Below are positions 24,382 through 32,200 of a stretch of 32,200 bases of DNA, piece after piece. The notes under the pieces are model-generated. The model made no database searches, was not told the DNA's origin, and saw only the letters and a list, made by a program, of their open reading frames with translations. Position 1 is the stretch's first letter. Every line of letters starts with the position of its first letter. This stretch comes from Myxococcales bacterium (GTDB taxonomy: Bacteria > Myxococcota_A > Polyangia > Polyangiales > Polyangiaceae), in assembly GCA_005800325.1 (NCBI GenBank), contig SYFR01000272.1, forward strand, positions 1-32,200, read 5' to 3'. The translations under genes were made by a program, and so were the position numbers.

Positions 24382-27315
24382 ATGCAGGACGACCTGATCG
24401 AGACTGTCTGGGAGCAATTCGGGCTCGAGACCGAAGACCACCTCGAGCAGGTCGAGCCGTTGCTCATCAAGGCCGAGACCGAGGCGCTGTCGGAGCTCGA
24501 GATCGCCGAGCTTTTCCGCTCGTTTCACTCGATCAAGGGTGTCGCACGGCTGCTCGATCTCGGCGCGATGGAGGCCGTGACTCACGCCGCGGAGGACCTC
24601 CTCGGGCTCGTGCGCGACGGCACCCTGCCACTCGACGGGCGCACGATTGGCCCGCTCGTAGAGGCGTTCGACTGCATTCGCTCGCTGCGCACGTTGGCAG
24701 TCGCCGAGCGACGCGACGGTGAGCGCCCCGACGCCTTGGTCGAGCGACTCAGAGTCGTGGCGGCGAGCCCCGGAGGCCCGCCGACGACCAAGGCCGCAAG
24801 GTCGGGCTACGTCGCGGCGCTGCACGAGGATGCGGGCCTCCTCGCCTTCTACGTCGACCTCTTGCGTGCAGAGCTCCCAAGCCTCGCCGGCCTCTTCGAC
24901 AAGTCCGGGGTGACCCCGACCGAGACGCTCGAGGCGCTCGAGCTGCTGGGGAACGCGGCACTCGAGCTCGAGCTCGTCCGCGTGGCGGACCTGCTCGCCG
25001 ACGTCGCAGAGCTCGCGACTCCGAGCACGCCCAAGCCCGGGTCGCGCGCCTCCGCCGCGATGCTCGGCTTGCTCACCGACGTGACCGAGGCGGTGCGACT
25101 CATCGAGGACGAGGCCTCGTCCTCGGCCGGCTCGGAGGCGCTCGAGGCGCTGCTCTCGGAATCGATCGCCGCGCGCGTCCGCCGCTCGCTCGAACAGCTG
25201 CTCGCTGCGGTCGCGCTGCTCGAGCCCGCAAATGAGGGCGCCTGGGACGCGCCGCACGTCGCGTCGCTCGCAGCCGCGTGCCACCGCGACCTCGAGGTCC
25301 TGCGAGAGGAGCGAGGGCGGACCCTCGGGCTCTTGCTCGAAGAGTGCTTCGCACGCCTCGCCGCAGGGGAGCGCCAGGCCGGCCTCGGGCAGCTCGGGCA
25401 GCTCGTGAACCTCGCGCGCCGCGCGGCGGGCGTGATGTGGCGCCTGATCGACGATCCCGCGAACGAGGTTCCACGCCGCGATGCGCACGGCCTCATCGAG
25501 CAACTTCAGCGCTTGCTCAGGAGCGAGGGCGCCGGGCTCGACGACGGGATGCTCGAGAGCCTTCCAGAGACCTACGGCATCAGCGCGGGACTCGCCGAGC
25601 TCTTGCCCACCGACAAGGCGCGCGAGGTCGACGATGCGCTTCGCGGGGGACAGCTCGCCTACGAGGTCCTCGCCCACCTCGAGAGCTCACCCGAGCTCGG
25701 AATGCGCTTCATGCGGTGGCTCGGCGGCGGAGAGCTGAAGCCGATGACGAACCGCACCGTCATTCGCGACGAGCGAGCCTGGTTCGAGTTCCTCGTCATC
25801 TCGCCGCTCTCGCCCGAGGCGTTCCGCGAGAAGCTCGGTCATGTCGGCGGCACCGAGGAGCGATACCTGCACATGCGCGTGTGCGGCAGCGACGCCGCCC
25901 CCGATTCGGCCGGATCCCGGCGCCCGCCGTCATCGATCGCCCCCCCGTCGACGGCGAATGAGCGCCCGACGGAGGTGCACGCGCAGACGCTCCGCGTCCC
26001 GAGCGAGGTGCTCGACCGCTTCATGGTCCACATCGGTGAGATGGTGAGCGTGCGGGCGAGGCTGAACCACACCCTCTTCGACGGGCGTGCGAGCGCCGAA
26101 CGCACGGCGCGCCTCCGCGAGCTCGAGGCCGGGATCGCCCCCGCGCTTCGCGGCGCCCTGTCGCAGCTGGCGAAGGAGCTCGACGCCAAGGACGAGGTCC
26201 ATGGCAGGCTCGATTCCATCGACGAGCAGCTGCACGACGCGCTCGGGAGGCTTCAGCAAGGAGCGCTCGAGCTTCGGGTCGTGCCGATCGACACGGTCTT
26301 CAAGCGGCTGCCGCGCTCGGTGCGCGATCTCGCGCAGAGCCTCGGCAAGCGCGTGCGCTTCGAGATGAGCGGCCAGGACGTGCGCATCGACAAGGCGATG
26401 GTCGAGGTGCTGCTCGATCCGCTCGTTCACATGGTCCGCAACAGCCTCGACCACGGCATCGAGCTGCCCGAAGAGCGCGAGGCTGCCGGCAAGCCGCCGA
26501 CCGCGAGCCTGCACCTGCGCGCGCACCAGCGCGGCGGGCACGTCGTGGTCGAGGTGTCCGACGATGGGCGCGGGATCCCGACCGAGCTCGTCCGCAAGCG
26601 CGCCGTGGAGCGCGGGCTCGTGAGCGCGGCGGGCGCCGAGCGACTTGGCGACGAGGCCGTGCTCGACTTCATCTTCGCGGCCGGCTTCTCGACGGCGGCG
26701 CGCGTCACCGAGACCTCGGGACGGGGCGTCGGAATGGACGTCGTGAAGACCAACGTCTCGCGCGCGGGCGGCAGCGTGAAGGTGACCTCGCGCCCCGGGC
26801 GCGGCACGGTGTTCACGCTCACGGTGCCGCTCTCGGCGGCGATTCAGGAGACGCTGCTCGTCACCGCCTCGGGGCAGAGCTTCGCGCTGCCGAGTCGCTA
26901 CGTGGCCGAGGTCGTCGATGTGGCGGCGAGCGAGCTGAAGGAGATCGCCGGACAAGATGCCGTCCTCTTGCGAGACGAGTTTCTGCCGGTGGCGCCCCTC
27001 GCGCGCCTGCTCGGCATGGGCGAGCCGCGAGCGGCCGAGCGCCGCACCCTGCTCGTGCTCGCGAGCGATCGGCACAAGGTCGGCCTCATCATCGACGCGA
27101 TCGGTCGCACGCAGGAGCTGTTCGTGAAGGACGTGCACCCCGAGCTCGCTCGCCTGCCGGGGATCGGCGGCGCCTCGACCCTCGGCGACGGCAGCGTCGT
27201 CTTGATCCTCGACGCCGAGGAGCTCATCGGCCTCGTGCAGCGCCACGGGGCGAGGCCGACCCAAGCGGTGCCGCCGCCCCCGAGCCGAAGACTCGCGTCG
27301 CTGATGTCGCACTGA
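24382..27315 (+). CDS. cheA: Chemotaxis histidine kinase CheA with a long Hpt-to-kinase region
   Basis: Hpt LFRSFHSIKGVARLLDL; HATPase DPLVHMVRNSLDHGIE, VEVSDDGRGIP, SGRGVGMDVVKTNV, GRGTVFTLTVPLS; C-terminal CheW-like regulatory domain. Confidence 0.95.
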   Translation: MQDDLIETVWEQFGLETEDHLEQVEPLLIKAETEALSELEIAELFRSFHSIKGVARLLDLGAMEAVTHAAEDLLGLVRDGTLPLDGRTIGPLVEAFDCIRSLRTLAVAERRDGERPDALVERLRVVAASPGGPPTTKAARSGYVAALHEDAGLLAFYVDLLRAELPSLAGLFDKSGVTPTETLEALELLGNAALELELVRVADLLADVAELATPSTPKPGSRASAAMLGLLTDVTEAVRLIEDEASSSAGSEALEALLSESIAARVRRSLEQLLAAVALLEPANEGAWDAPHVASLAAACHRDLEVLREERGRTLGLLLEECFARLAAGERQAGLGQLGQLVNLARRAAGVMWRLIDDPANEVPRRDAHGLIEQLQRLLRSEGAGLDDGMLESLPETYGISAGLAELLPTDKAREVDDALRGGQLAYEVLAHLESSPELGMRFMRWLGGGELKPMTNRTVIRDERAWFEFLVISPLSPEAFREKLGHVGGTEERYLHMRVCGSDAAPDSAGSRRPPSSIAPPSTANERPTEVHAQTLRVPSEVLDRFMVHIGEMVSVRARLNHTLFDGRASAERTARLRELEAGIAPALRGALSQLAKELDAKDEVHGRLDSIDEQLHDALGRLQQGALELRVVPIDTVFKRLPRSVRDLAQSLGKRVRFEMSGQDVRIDKAMVEVLLDPLVHMVRNSLDHGIELPEEREAAGKPPTASLHLRAHQRGGHVVVEVSDDGRGIPTELVRKRAVERGLVSAAGAERLGDEAVLDFIFAAGFSTAARVTETSGRGVGMDVVKTNVSRAGGSVKVTSRPGRGTVFTLTVPLSAAIQETLLVTASGQSFALPSRYVAEVVDVAASELKEIAGQDAVLLRDEFLPVAPLARLLGMGEPRAAERRTLLVLASDRHKVGLIIDAIGRTQELFVKDVHPELARLPGIGGASTLGDGSVVLILDAEELIGLVQRHGARPTQAVPPPPSRRLASLMSH

Positions 27316-27334
27316 CGAGCCCCAAGATCGCGCC

Positions 27335-28348
27335 GTGAAAGCGCCCATTTCCCCGCACCAATCGCTGGGCACCGAGGCTTCGGCGGAGGAGACGCGCGCG
27401 CCCGAGTCAGGCCCTGCCCCGCGCGATCGTAGTGCACGAGACGTCCAGGAGCACCTCGAGGAGGTGGTCTCGCGGCTCATGTCCCTCTGCGAGGAGCGCT
27501 TCGGCCTACGCCCCGCGCGTGAGGTGCACGACAAGCTGGTCGCCGTCTTCGGCCAGACGCCGCGGCACACTCTCGATGCCTGGGTCGAGCGATTGGCGAG
27601 CCGCGACGCGGACGACGTCGAGTGGCTCGGCGTGGTCGAGGACCTCACGGTCCACGAGACGTACTTCTTCCGCGACGAAGAGCAGCTCGACTTTCTGCGC
27701 AACCGCATCCTCGTCCCGCTCATTCGCGAGCGCCGCGCGCGGGCGGACTTCACGCTGCGGATCTGGTCGGCGGCCTGCGCGACCGGCGAGGAGACCTACA
27801 CGATCGCCATGCTGCTCCTCGACGCGATGCGCGAGCTCGGCGAGGCGACCGAGGAGCTCGACGGCTCGATCGTGCTGCCGCTGCCCTGGTCCGTCGAGGT
27901 CGTCGGCACCGACGTAGCGCGCCCGGTGCTTCGCACGGCCGCGACAGGCACGTACGTCGTCACCGAGTACGGCTCGTTCCGGCAGCTCGACGCGTCACGA
28001 TGGGGCAGGCTGTTCGAGGACGCTGCACCTCCAGAGCACGCCGCATTCAAGAGCCTCACCTGGCGCCGACCGAAGGACTGCGTTCGACGGCTCGTGCGTT
28101 TTCGCCCGCACAATCTCTGCGACGCCACACCTCCAGGCGCGGCCTTCGACGTGGTGACGTGCCGCAACGTGTTCATCTACTTCGACGCGCCGAGCCAAGC
28201 GCGTGCAGAACGAACGATCGCGCGCGCGCTCGCTCCGGGCGGCGCCCTCGTCATGGGACCCACCGACCGGCTCATGCGGCGAGAACACTTTGCGGCCGCG
28301 TGGCACGAGAACTTTCTCTACTTCGTCCGGACGGAGATCCCCGCGTGA
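27335..28348 (+). CDS. cheR: CheR-type methyltransferase (CheR2)
   Basis: EERFGLRPAREVHDKL, LTVHETYFFRDEEQLDFLR, IWSAACATGEETYTIAM, VVGTDVARPVL, FDVVTCRNVFIYFD; paralog of CheR1. Confidence 0.93.
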   Translation: MKAPISPHQSLGTEASAEETRAPESGPAPRDRSARDVQEHLEEVVSRLMSLCEERFGLRPAREVHDKLVAVFGQTPRHTLDAWVERLASRDADDVEWLGVVEDLTVHETYFFRDEEQLDFLRNRILVPLIRERRARADFTLRIWSAACATGEETYTIAMLLLDAMRELGEATEELDGSIVLPLPWSVEVVGTDVARPVLRTAATGTYVVTEYGSFRQLDASRWGRLFEDAAPPEHAAFKSLTWRRPKDCVRRLVRFRPHNLCDATPPGAAFDVVTCRNVFIYFDAPSQARAERTIARALAPGGALVMGPTDRLMRREHFAAAWHENFLYFVRTEIPA

Positions 28349-29394
28349 CCGGCATGACCCGCGTCGTGGTCGCCTGCTCGTCGACGTTCGCGCGCGCGAT
28401 GCTCCGCCAGATCCTCGAGGATTCCGGGGCGATCCGCGTGGTCGGCGAGGTGACCGAGGCCGCCGATCTCGCGGGCATGACGGGGCGGCTGCAGCCTGAG
28501 CTCGTCCTTGTCGAGGCGTCGATGGTCGGCGCGGAGGCGTCGGTGACGGCGCTCGCCCACGCGGCGCAGGCTCCCGTCATCGTCGTGAGCGCGTACCAAG
28601 AGCTCAACGCCGCGGCCGCGGTCCGCCTGCTCCAATGCGGCGCGGCCGACGTCGTGACGGGCGATGCGCGCCGCACGGCCCTCGGCATCACGAGCCTCGG
28701 CAGCGAGCTCGTCGCCAAGATCGCCTTCTGGGCGCGACGTGGTCCGCTTCGCCCAGCACGCACGAGCGACGAGCCGCCCCCCTCGTCCGTCGCGCCGAGT
28801 CGGCGCACCGAGAGCGTCGACTTGATCGTCATCGGCGTGTCCACCGGAGGCCCGCGGGCCCTCGTCGAGCTCCTGCGTTCGCTAGGGAGGCTCGTCTGTC
28901 CCGTCGTGATCGCGCAGCATATGCCAGCGGCCTTCACCGGAAGCCTCGCCAAGCACCTCGCGCGTGAGACGGGCCACTCCGTCGTCGAGGGCAGCGCCGA
29001 CCTCGCGCTCGAGCCCGGACTCATCGTCGTCGCTCCCGGCGAGCGCGACAGCGCGGTCGTGCGGCGCGGCGGGGGCTTGTCGCTGCGGGTCACCGAGCCG
29101 TCCGCGGCGCTCGTTCATCCCTCGGTCGACGCGCTCTTCGTCTCGGCGGTCACGCACGCGCGGCGCCCCGCGGCGGTGGTGCTGACGGGCATGGGCACCG
29201 ACGGCAGCCTCGGCGCCGGCCAGTTCGCACAGCGAAAGCTCTCGGTCGTCGTTCAGGCGCCGCAGTCCTGCGCGGTCGACGGGATGCCGAACGCCGTCAT
29301 CGCCGCGGGTCACGCGACCGACGTGCTCGAGCTCGCGCAGATCGCGCGCCGGCTCATGCGCTGGGCCGGGCGCTTCGATGCCGCGATGGCCTGA
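28345..29394 (+). CDS. cheB: CheB-type methylesterase (CheB2) with pseudo-receiver
   Basis: Methylesterase GVSTGGPR, IAQHMPAAFTGSLAKHL, LTGMGTDGS intact; receiver reads VVVACSSTFARAMLRQIL...PELVLVEASMVG...GAADVVTGDA. GTG 28345 overlaps the CheR2 stop (GTGA); ATG 28354 is an alternative. Confidence 0.88.
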   Translation: MTGMTRVVVACSSTFARAMLRQILEDSGAIRVVGEVTEAADLAGMTGRLQPELVLVEASMVGAEASVTALAHAAQAPVIVVSAYQELNAAAAVRLLQCGAADVVTGDARRTALGITSLGSELVAKIAFWARRGPLRPARTSDEPPPSSVAPSRRTESVDLIVIGVSTGGPRALVELLRSLGRLVCPVVIAQHMPAAFTGSLAKHLARETGHSVVEGSADLALEPGLIVVAPGERDSAVVRRGGGLSLRVTEPSAALVHPSVDALFVSAVTHARRPAAVVLTGMGTDGSLGAGQFAQRKLSVVVQAPQSCAVDGMPNAVIAAGHATDVLELAQIARRLMRWAGRFDAAMA

Positions 29395-29466
29395 CTCCTC
29401 GGGCCGCCATTTTTTCGCCCGCGCGCGGACAAAAAAAGCCCCGCGCCGGGACCGCAAAGAAAAGCG

Positions 29467-29979
29467 TCAGACGACGTAAATGGCGATTTTTCCGGCACCG
29501 TAGCCGGTGATGGCCAGGTCGAGGTCGACGCGCCCGGGACACTTCTTCAGCATGGCGACGAGCGGTGGCGGCACCGCCGGTGGCACGGTGAGGAACTTGG
29601 TCAGCGACACCGTGAGGCCGGCCGCGCCGAGCTGCGCGTCGGTCTGATGGCCCACCCCGGTGAAGTTGAAGAGCCCCGAGGCGACGTTGAAGACCTCGCG
29701 CACGTTCTCGGCGAGCGTCGCGTCGAGCGCGCCTGCCCTCACCACCTCTTGCGCGCGCGAAGGCGGGATCATCGACAGCGCGGCGCCGAGGTTGGCAGCC
29801 GCCGCAAGATCGCAAGCCACGGCGGCTCCGAGGCTGCCGCTCTTGTCGCCGAAGAGCGCGAACACCGCGGCGCGCGACTCGGCGAGCGGCGCCGACGCCT
29901 TGGCGGTGACGGCGCGCCCGAGCAGGTCGGCGAGCACCTTGGCGATGTCGTCGGGGAGGGGTGGTTTTCGCTTCTGCAT
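29467..29979 (-). CDS. CheX/CheC-like protein, degenerate
   Basis: MQKRKPPLPDDIAKVLADLLG...LAENVREVFNVASGLFNF; ExxN-like motif, but no Pro near the expected downstream spacing; same operon as CheX and CheY. Confidence 0.55.
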   Translation of the reverse strand: MQKRKPPLPDDIAKVLADLLGRAVTAKASAPLAESRAAVFALFGDKSGSLGAAVACDLAAAANLGAALSMIPPSRAQEVVRAGALDATLAENVREVFNVASGLFNFTGVGHQTDAQLGAAGLTVSLTKFLTVPPAVPPPLVAMLKKCPGRVDLDLAITGYGAGKIAIYVV

Positions 29980-30027
29980 GGTGTCCCGTCGGGCGTTCGT
30001 AGCCAAGCTCGCGAGCGTGAGCTCCGG

Positions 30028-30513
30028 TCAGCCCTTGCCGCCCGGCAGCTCGACGGCACCGCGCAGCAGGATGAGCTTGGCCGGTACGTCGCCGATCATG
30101 ACGCCGCCGTCGAGGCGCTTGAGCCGCTCCGTCGGCGCGACCAGCCCCCAGATGAACACCGGCAGACCGAGATCCACGCGCTTGAGCTCGCCGTGCAACG
30201 CGCGCTGCATGACGCCGCCGAAGATGTTCACGATCTCGCCGACCGCGTCCGCGATGTCGCTATCGCTCAGCTCGTCTTCCGGGCCCATGCCGAGCAGCGA
30301 GCGGGTGAGGGCCGCCGCCCCGGCGCGCGTGGAAAACAGGCCGACGTGAATCGATTCGTGGTCCGAGAAGAGCGGCAGGAACGCGCCCGCCTCTTCGGGC
30401 ATGGAGCCTTCCGAGCGCTCGATGGGAGCGGTGCCGAGCGAGCTCGTGGCGACCTCGTTGAGCGCTCCAATGGCGGCCTCGAGCCAGGCTTCGAGCGTGA
30501 GGACAGACGTCAT
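30028..30513 (-). CDS. CheX-like CheY-phosphatase family protein
   Basis: DIADAVGEIVNIFGGVMQRALHGELKRVDLGLPVFIWG fits the D/S-x3-E-x2-N-(about 22)-P CheC/CheX motif; 4-nt overlap with cheY. Confidence 0.75.
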   Translation of the reverse strand: MTSVLTLEAWLEAAIGALNEVATSSLGTAPIERSEGSMPEEAGAFLPLFSDHESIHVGLFSTRAGAAALTRSLLGMGPEDELSDSDIADAVGEIVNIFGGVMQRALHGELKRVDLGLPVFIWGLVAPTERLKRLDGGVMIGDVPAKLILLRGAVELPGGKG

Positions 30514-30872
30514 TTCAGCACCGAGTCGAGGGTCGCCTTGAAGGTGTCGGCCGTGAAGGGCTTGGTCAGCACGAAGAGCGCCCCCGCGTTCTTTGCCTCT
30601 TCCTGCATCTCGGCCGTGCCTTGCGAGGTGACGAAGCCGAGCTTCACCGCGACGTTGCGCTCGCGCAGCGCCTTCGCCAGCTCGAGACCGTTCATCTCGG
30701 GCATCGCCCAGTCGGTGAGCACGAGATCGGGCGGGCTCGCGAGGATCGCCTCGAGCGCCTCTTTGCCATTGTTGGCTTCCACGATCTCGCAGTTGCCGAA
30801 CCCCGCCTGACGCAGGGTGCGATTGACGATCATTCGCATCGCCTTGCTGTCGTCGACGACCATTATTTTCAT
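30510..30872 (-). CDS. cheY: CheY response regulator
   Basis: MKIMVVDDSKAMRMIVNRTLRQAGF...DLVLTDWAMPEMNGLELAKALR...FVTSQG...GALFVLTKPFTADTF. Confidence 0.93.
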   Translation of the reverse strand: MKIMVVDDSKAMRMIVNRTLRQAGFGNCEIVEANNGKEALEAILASPPDLVLTDWAMPEMNGLELAKALRERNVAVKLGFVTSQGTAEMQEEAKNAGALFVLTKPFTADTFKATLDSVLK

Positions 30873-30957
30873 GGCGCGTAACCTACTCTCCCGCTAGCGC
30901 GGGTCAATTGACAATTGTCGCAAAACGCCCGCTCGCAGCGGCCCCGGAGGATAGGCC

Positions 30958-31069
30958 GCCGCGCGCTCGATTTCCACGCCAGCGCGCGCGCCTCGGAGGG
31001 CCGCCACGGGCCCCCGAAGTGGCGATGGCCAGCGGCGCGGTCGATTTCCACGCCAGCGCACGCGCCTCC
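30958..31069. repeat. Two copies of a ~28-nt GC-rich direct repeat, 74 nt apart
   Basis: TCGATTTCCACGCCAGCGCGCGCGCCTC (30967) and TCGATTTCCACGCCAGCGCACGCGCCTC (31041), one mismatch, each flanked by complementary GC arms. Confidence 0.85.
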
Positions 31070-31163
31070 GCGCCCTTGTGTTTGAGAGGGCGGTGCTGCA
31101 AGGTCGCCCGCAACCCCGGGCGCGCCCCAAGCGCGCGTGCTCGCCGCCGCCCCACCTCGGATC

Positions 31164-32200
31164 GTGACACGGCTCGTCCTCCAAGCAGCTCGCGCGCCGC
31201 TCGTTGGCGTGGTGCCCGGCACGCCCGACGAAGAGACCGCGACGCTCGCGGCCGTGGTCGCGGCGCTCGGTCCGCGCGGAGCTGTGAGCACGCTCCGCGG
31301 ACGCGGCCTCGGCGCGATCCCGGTCATCGCTGCCCTTCGCGACCTCGGCGTATCGGTCGAGCGTCGCGCCGGCGCGGCCGGCGGAGGCCTTTCGATCGTC
31401 GGGACCGGCGGTGCGCTCGCCGCACCTCGTCGCCCCATCGACTGCGGGGACTCGCCAGCGGCGCTCGCCGCGTTGACCGGTTGGCTCTCCGCGCTGCCCA
31501 TCGAGAGCACGGTCGACGCGGACGAGGCCGTCGCGCGACGCCACCTCTTCTCGATCGCGCGTGCGCTGCGACAACGTGGCGCGCTCATCGAAGGGCGCCT
31601 CGAGCCGAAGCGTCCGCGCGAGCTCGGAGCGCCGTGCGTCGTCGGCCCAGCCACGCAGGCGCCCTCGCCGCTCGAGCTCGCCCTCGCCGCCCACGAGCCG
31701 CTCGCCAAGACGGCGGCGCTCGTCTCGGGGCTCTTCGCGAACGGAGAGACGCGCATCGTCGAGCCGCTCGTCACGAGCGATTTCTGCGAGCGGATCCTCG
31801 TCGCGGCTGGCGCGAAGCTGCGCGCCGCGGGACCGCACCTCTTGCTCGAGCCGATCCCCGACGTGCCGATCCCGCGCTCGCTCGACGAGGAGCTTCCCGC
31901 CAGCCCGAGCTCGGCAGCGGGGCTCGTGCTCGCGGCGCTCGCGGTGCCGATGAGCCGAGTGGGCGTGCGCCGAGTCGTGGCGACGCCGCCTGCGCTCGGC
32001 TGGCTCGAGAGCCTGCGCGACGCCGGCGCCGCGCTGCACCTCGAGGCGAAGCCGGATGCCTGCGGCGTGCCTACGCTCGATGTAATCGCGGTCGGTCCGC
32101 CAGCCCGCGCGCTCGTGGTCGGCGGGGAGCGCGCCGCTCGCGCCGCTGTCGCGCTGCCGCTGCTCGCGGCGATGGCGGCCACTGCGCCGCGTGGGACCGC
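31164..32200 (+). CDS. AroA (EPSP synthase)-like fold protein, probable pseudoenzyme; truncated at the right window edge
   Basis: GTG-initiated frame (alternative GTG 31137), absent from the ORF track: ...RRPIDCGDSPAALAALTGWLSALPIESTVDADEAVARRHLF...EPLAKTAALVSGLFANGETRIVEPLVTSDFCERILVAAGAKL...ELPASPSSAAGLVLAALAVPMSRVGVRRVVATPPALGWLESLRDAGAAL aligns by eye to AroA block order. Confidence 0.7.
   Translation, partial: MTRLVLQAARAPLVGVVPGTPDEETATLAAVVAALGPRGAVSTLRGRGLGAIPVIAALRDLGVSVERRAGAAGGGLSIVGTGGALAAPRRPIDCGDSPAALAALTGWLSALPIESTVDADEAVARRHLFSIARALRQRGALIEGRLEPKRPRELGAPCVVGPATQAPSPLELALAAHEPLAKTAALVSGLFANGETRIVEPLVTSDFCERILVAAGAKLRAAGPHLLLEPIPDVPIPRSLDEELPASPSSAAGLVLAALAVPMSRVGVRRVVATPPALGWLESLRDAGAALHLEAKPDACGVPTLDVIAVGPPARALVVGGERAARAAVALPLLAAMAATAPRGT

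Noticed and set aside
23617-25677. 686-aa minus-strand ORF antisense to cheB1/REC/cheA
   Set aside because: Same high-GC shadow effect; no recognisable domain.
30958-31069. CRISPR mini-array
   Set aside because: Only two repeat copies and a single 46-nt intervening segment, no cas genes in the window, and the repeat has hairpin arms extending into the flanks.
30869-32182. 437-aa minus-strand ORF
   Set aside because: Ser/Ala/Arg-rich with no domain; opposite strand encodes the AroA-like protein and the repeat region.
1-32200. tRNA, rRNA, transposase or phage genes
   Set aside because: None recognised on either strand while reading; no IS-like terminal inverted repeats with a transposase ORF.

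Overview
High-GC window with myxobacterial/Polyangia-like character (MYXO-CTERM-like tail, many Ser/Gly-linker lipoproteins, a Uma2 remnant). Left half: cell-envelope and lipoprotein genes (bactofilin, two SUMF1/FGE-like paralogs, VanW-family, membrane+DUF2071-like fusion, zinc-dependent phospholipase C-like, FHA, gamma-carbonic anhydrase + ThiS, MiaB, VWA lipoprotein, Xaa-Pro aminopeptidase, cupredoxin lipoprotein, YkuD L,D-transpeptidase). Right half: a compact chemosensory locus MCP-CheR1-(CheW)x3-CheB1-REC-CheA-CheR2-CheB2, converging on a second operon CheY-CheX-CheX-like. The right edge holds a 5' part of an AroA (EPSP synthase)-fold gene that the ORF track misses and that lacks most canonical active-site motifs. 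Most notable: (1) an MCP combining an N-terminal DUF3365/Tll0287-like CxxCH heme sensor with a C-terminal CZB-like zinc/redox domain; (2) two CheBs with degenerate receivers (CheB2 lost the acidic pair, has D->E at the phospho-site and lost the Lys) beside an intact standalone CheB-type receiver; (3) consecutive intergenic minisatellites of 7, 7, 17 and 60 nt, while in-gene repeats have periods that are multiples of 3 (15, 33 nt), including a 15-nt repeat inside miaB; (4) the AroA-like putative pseudoenzyme. All calls are from reading the sequence; no database searches were run.
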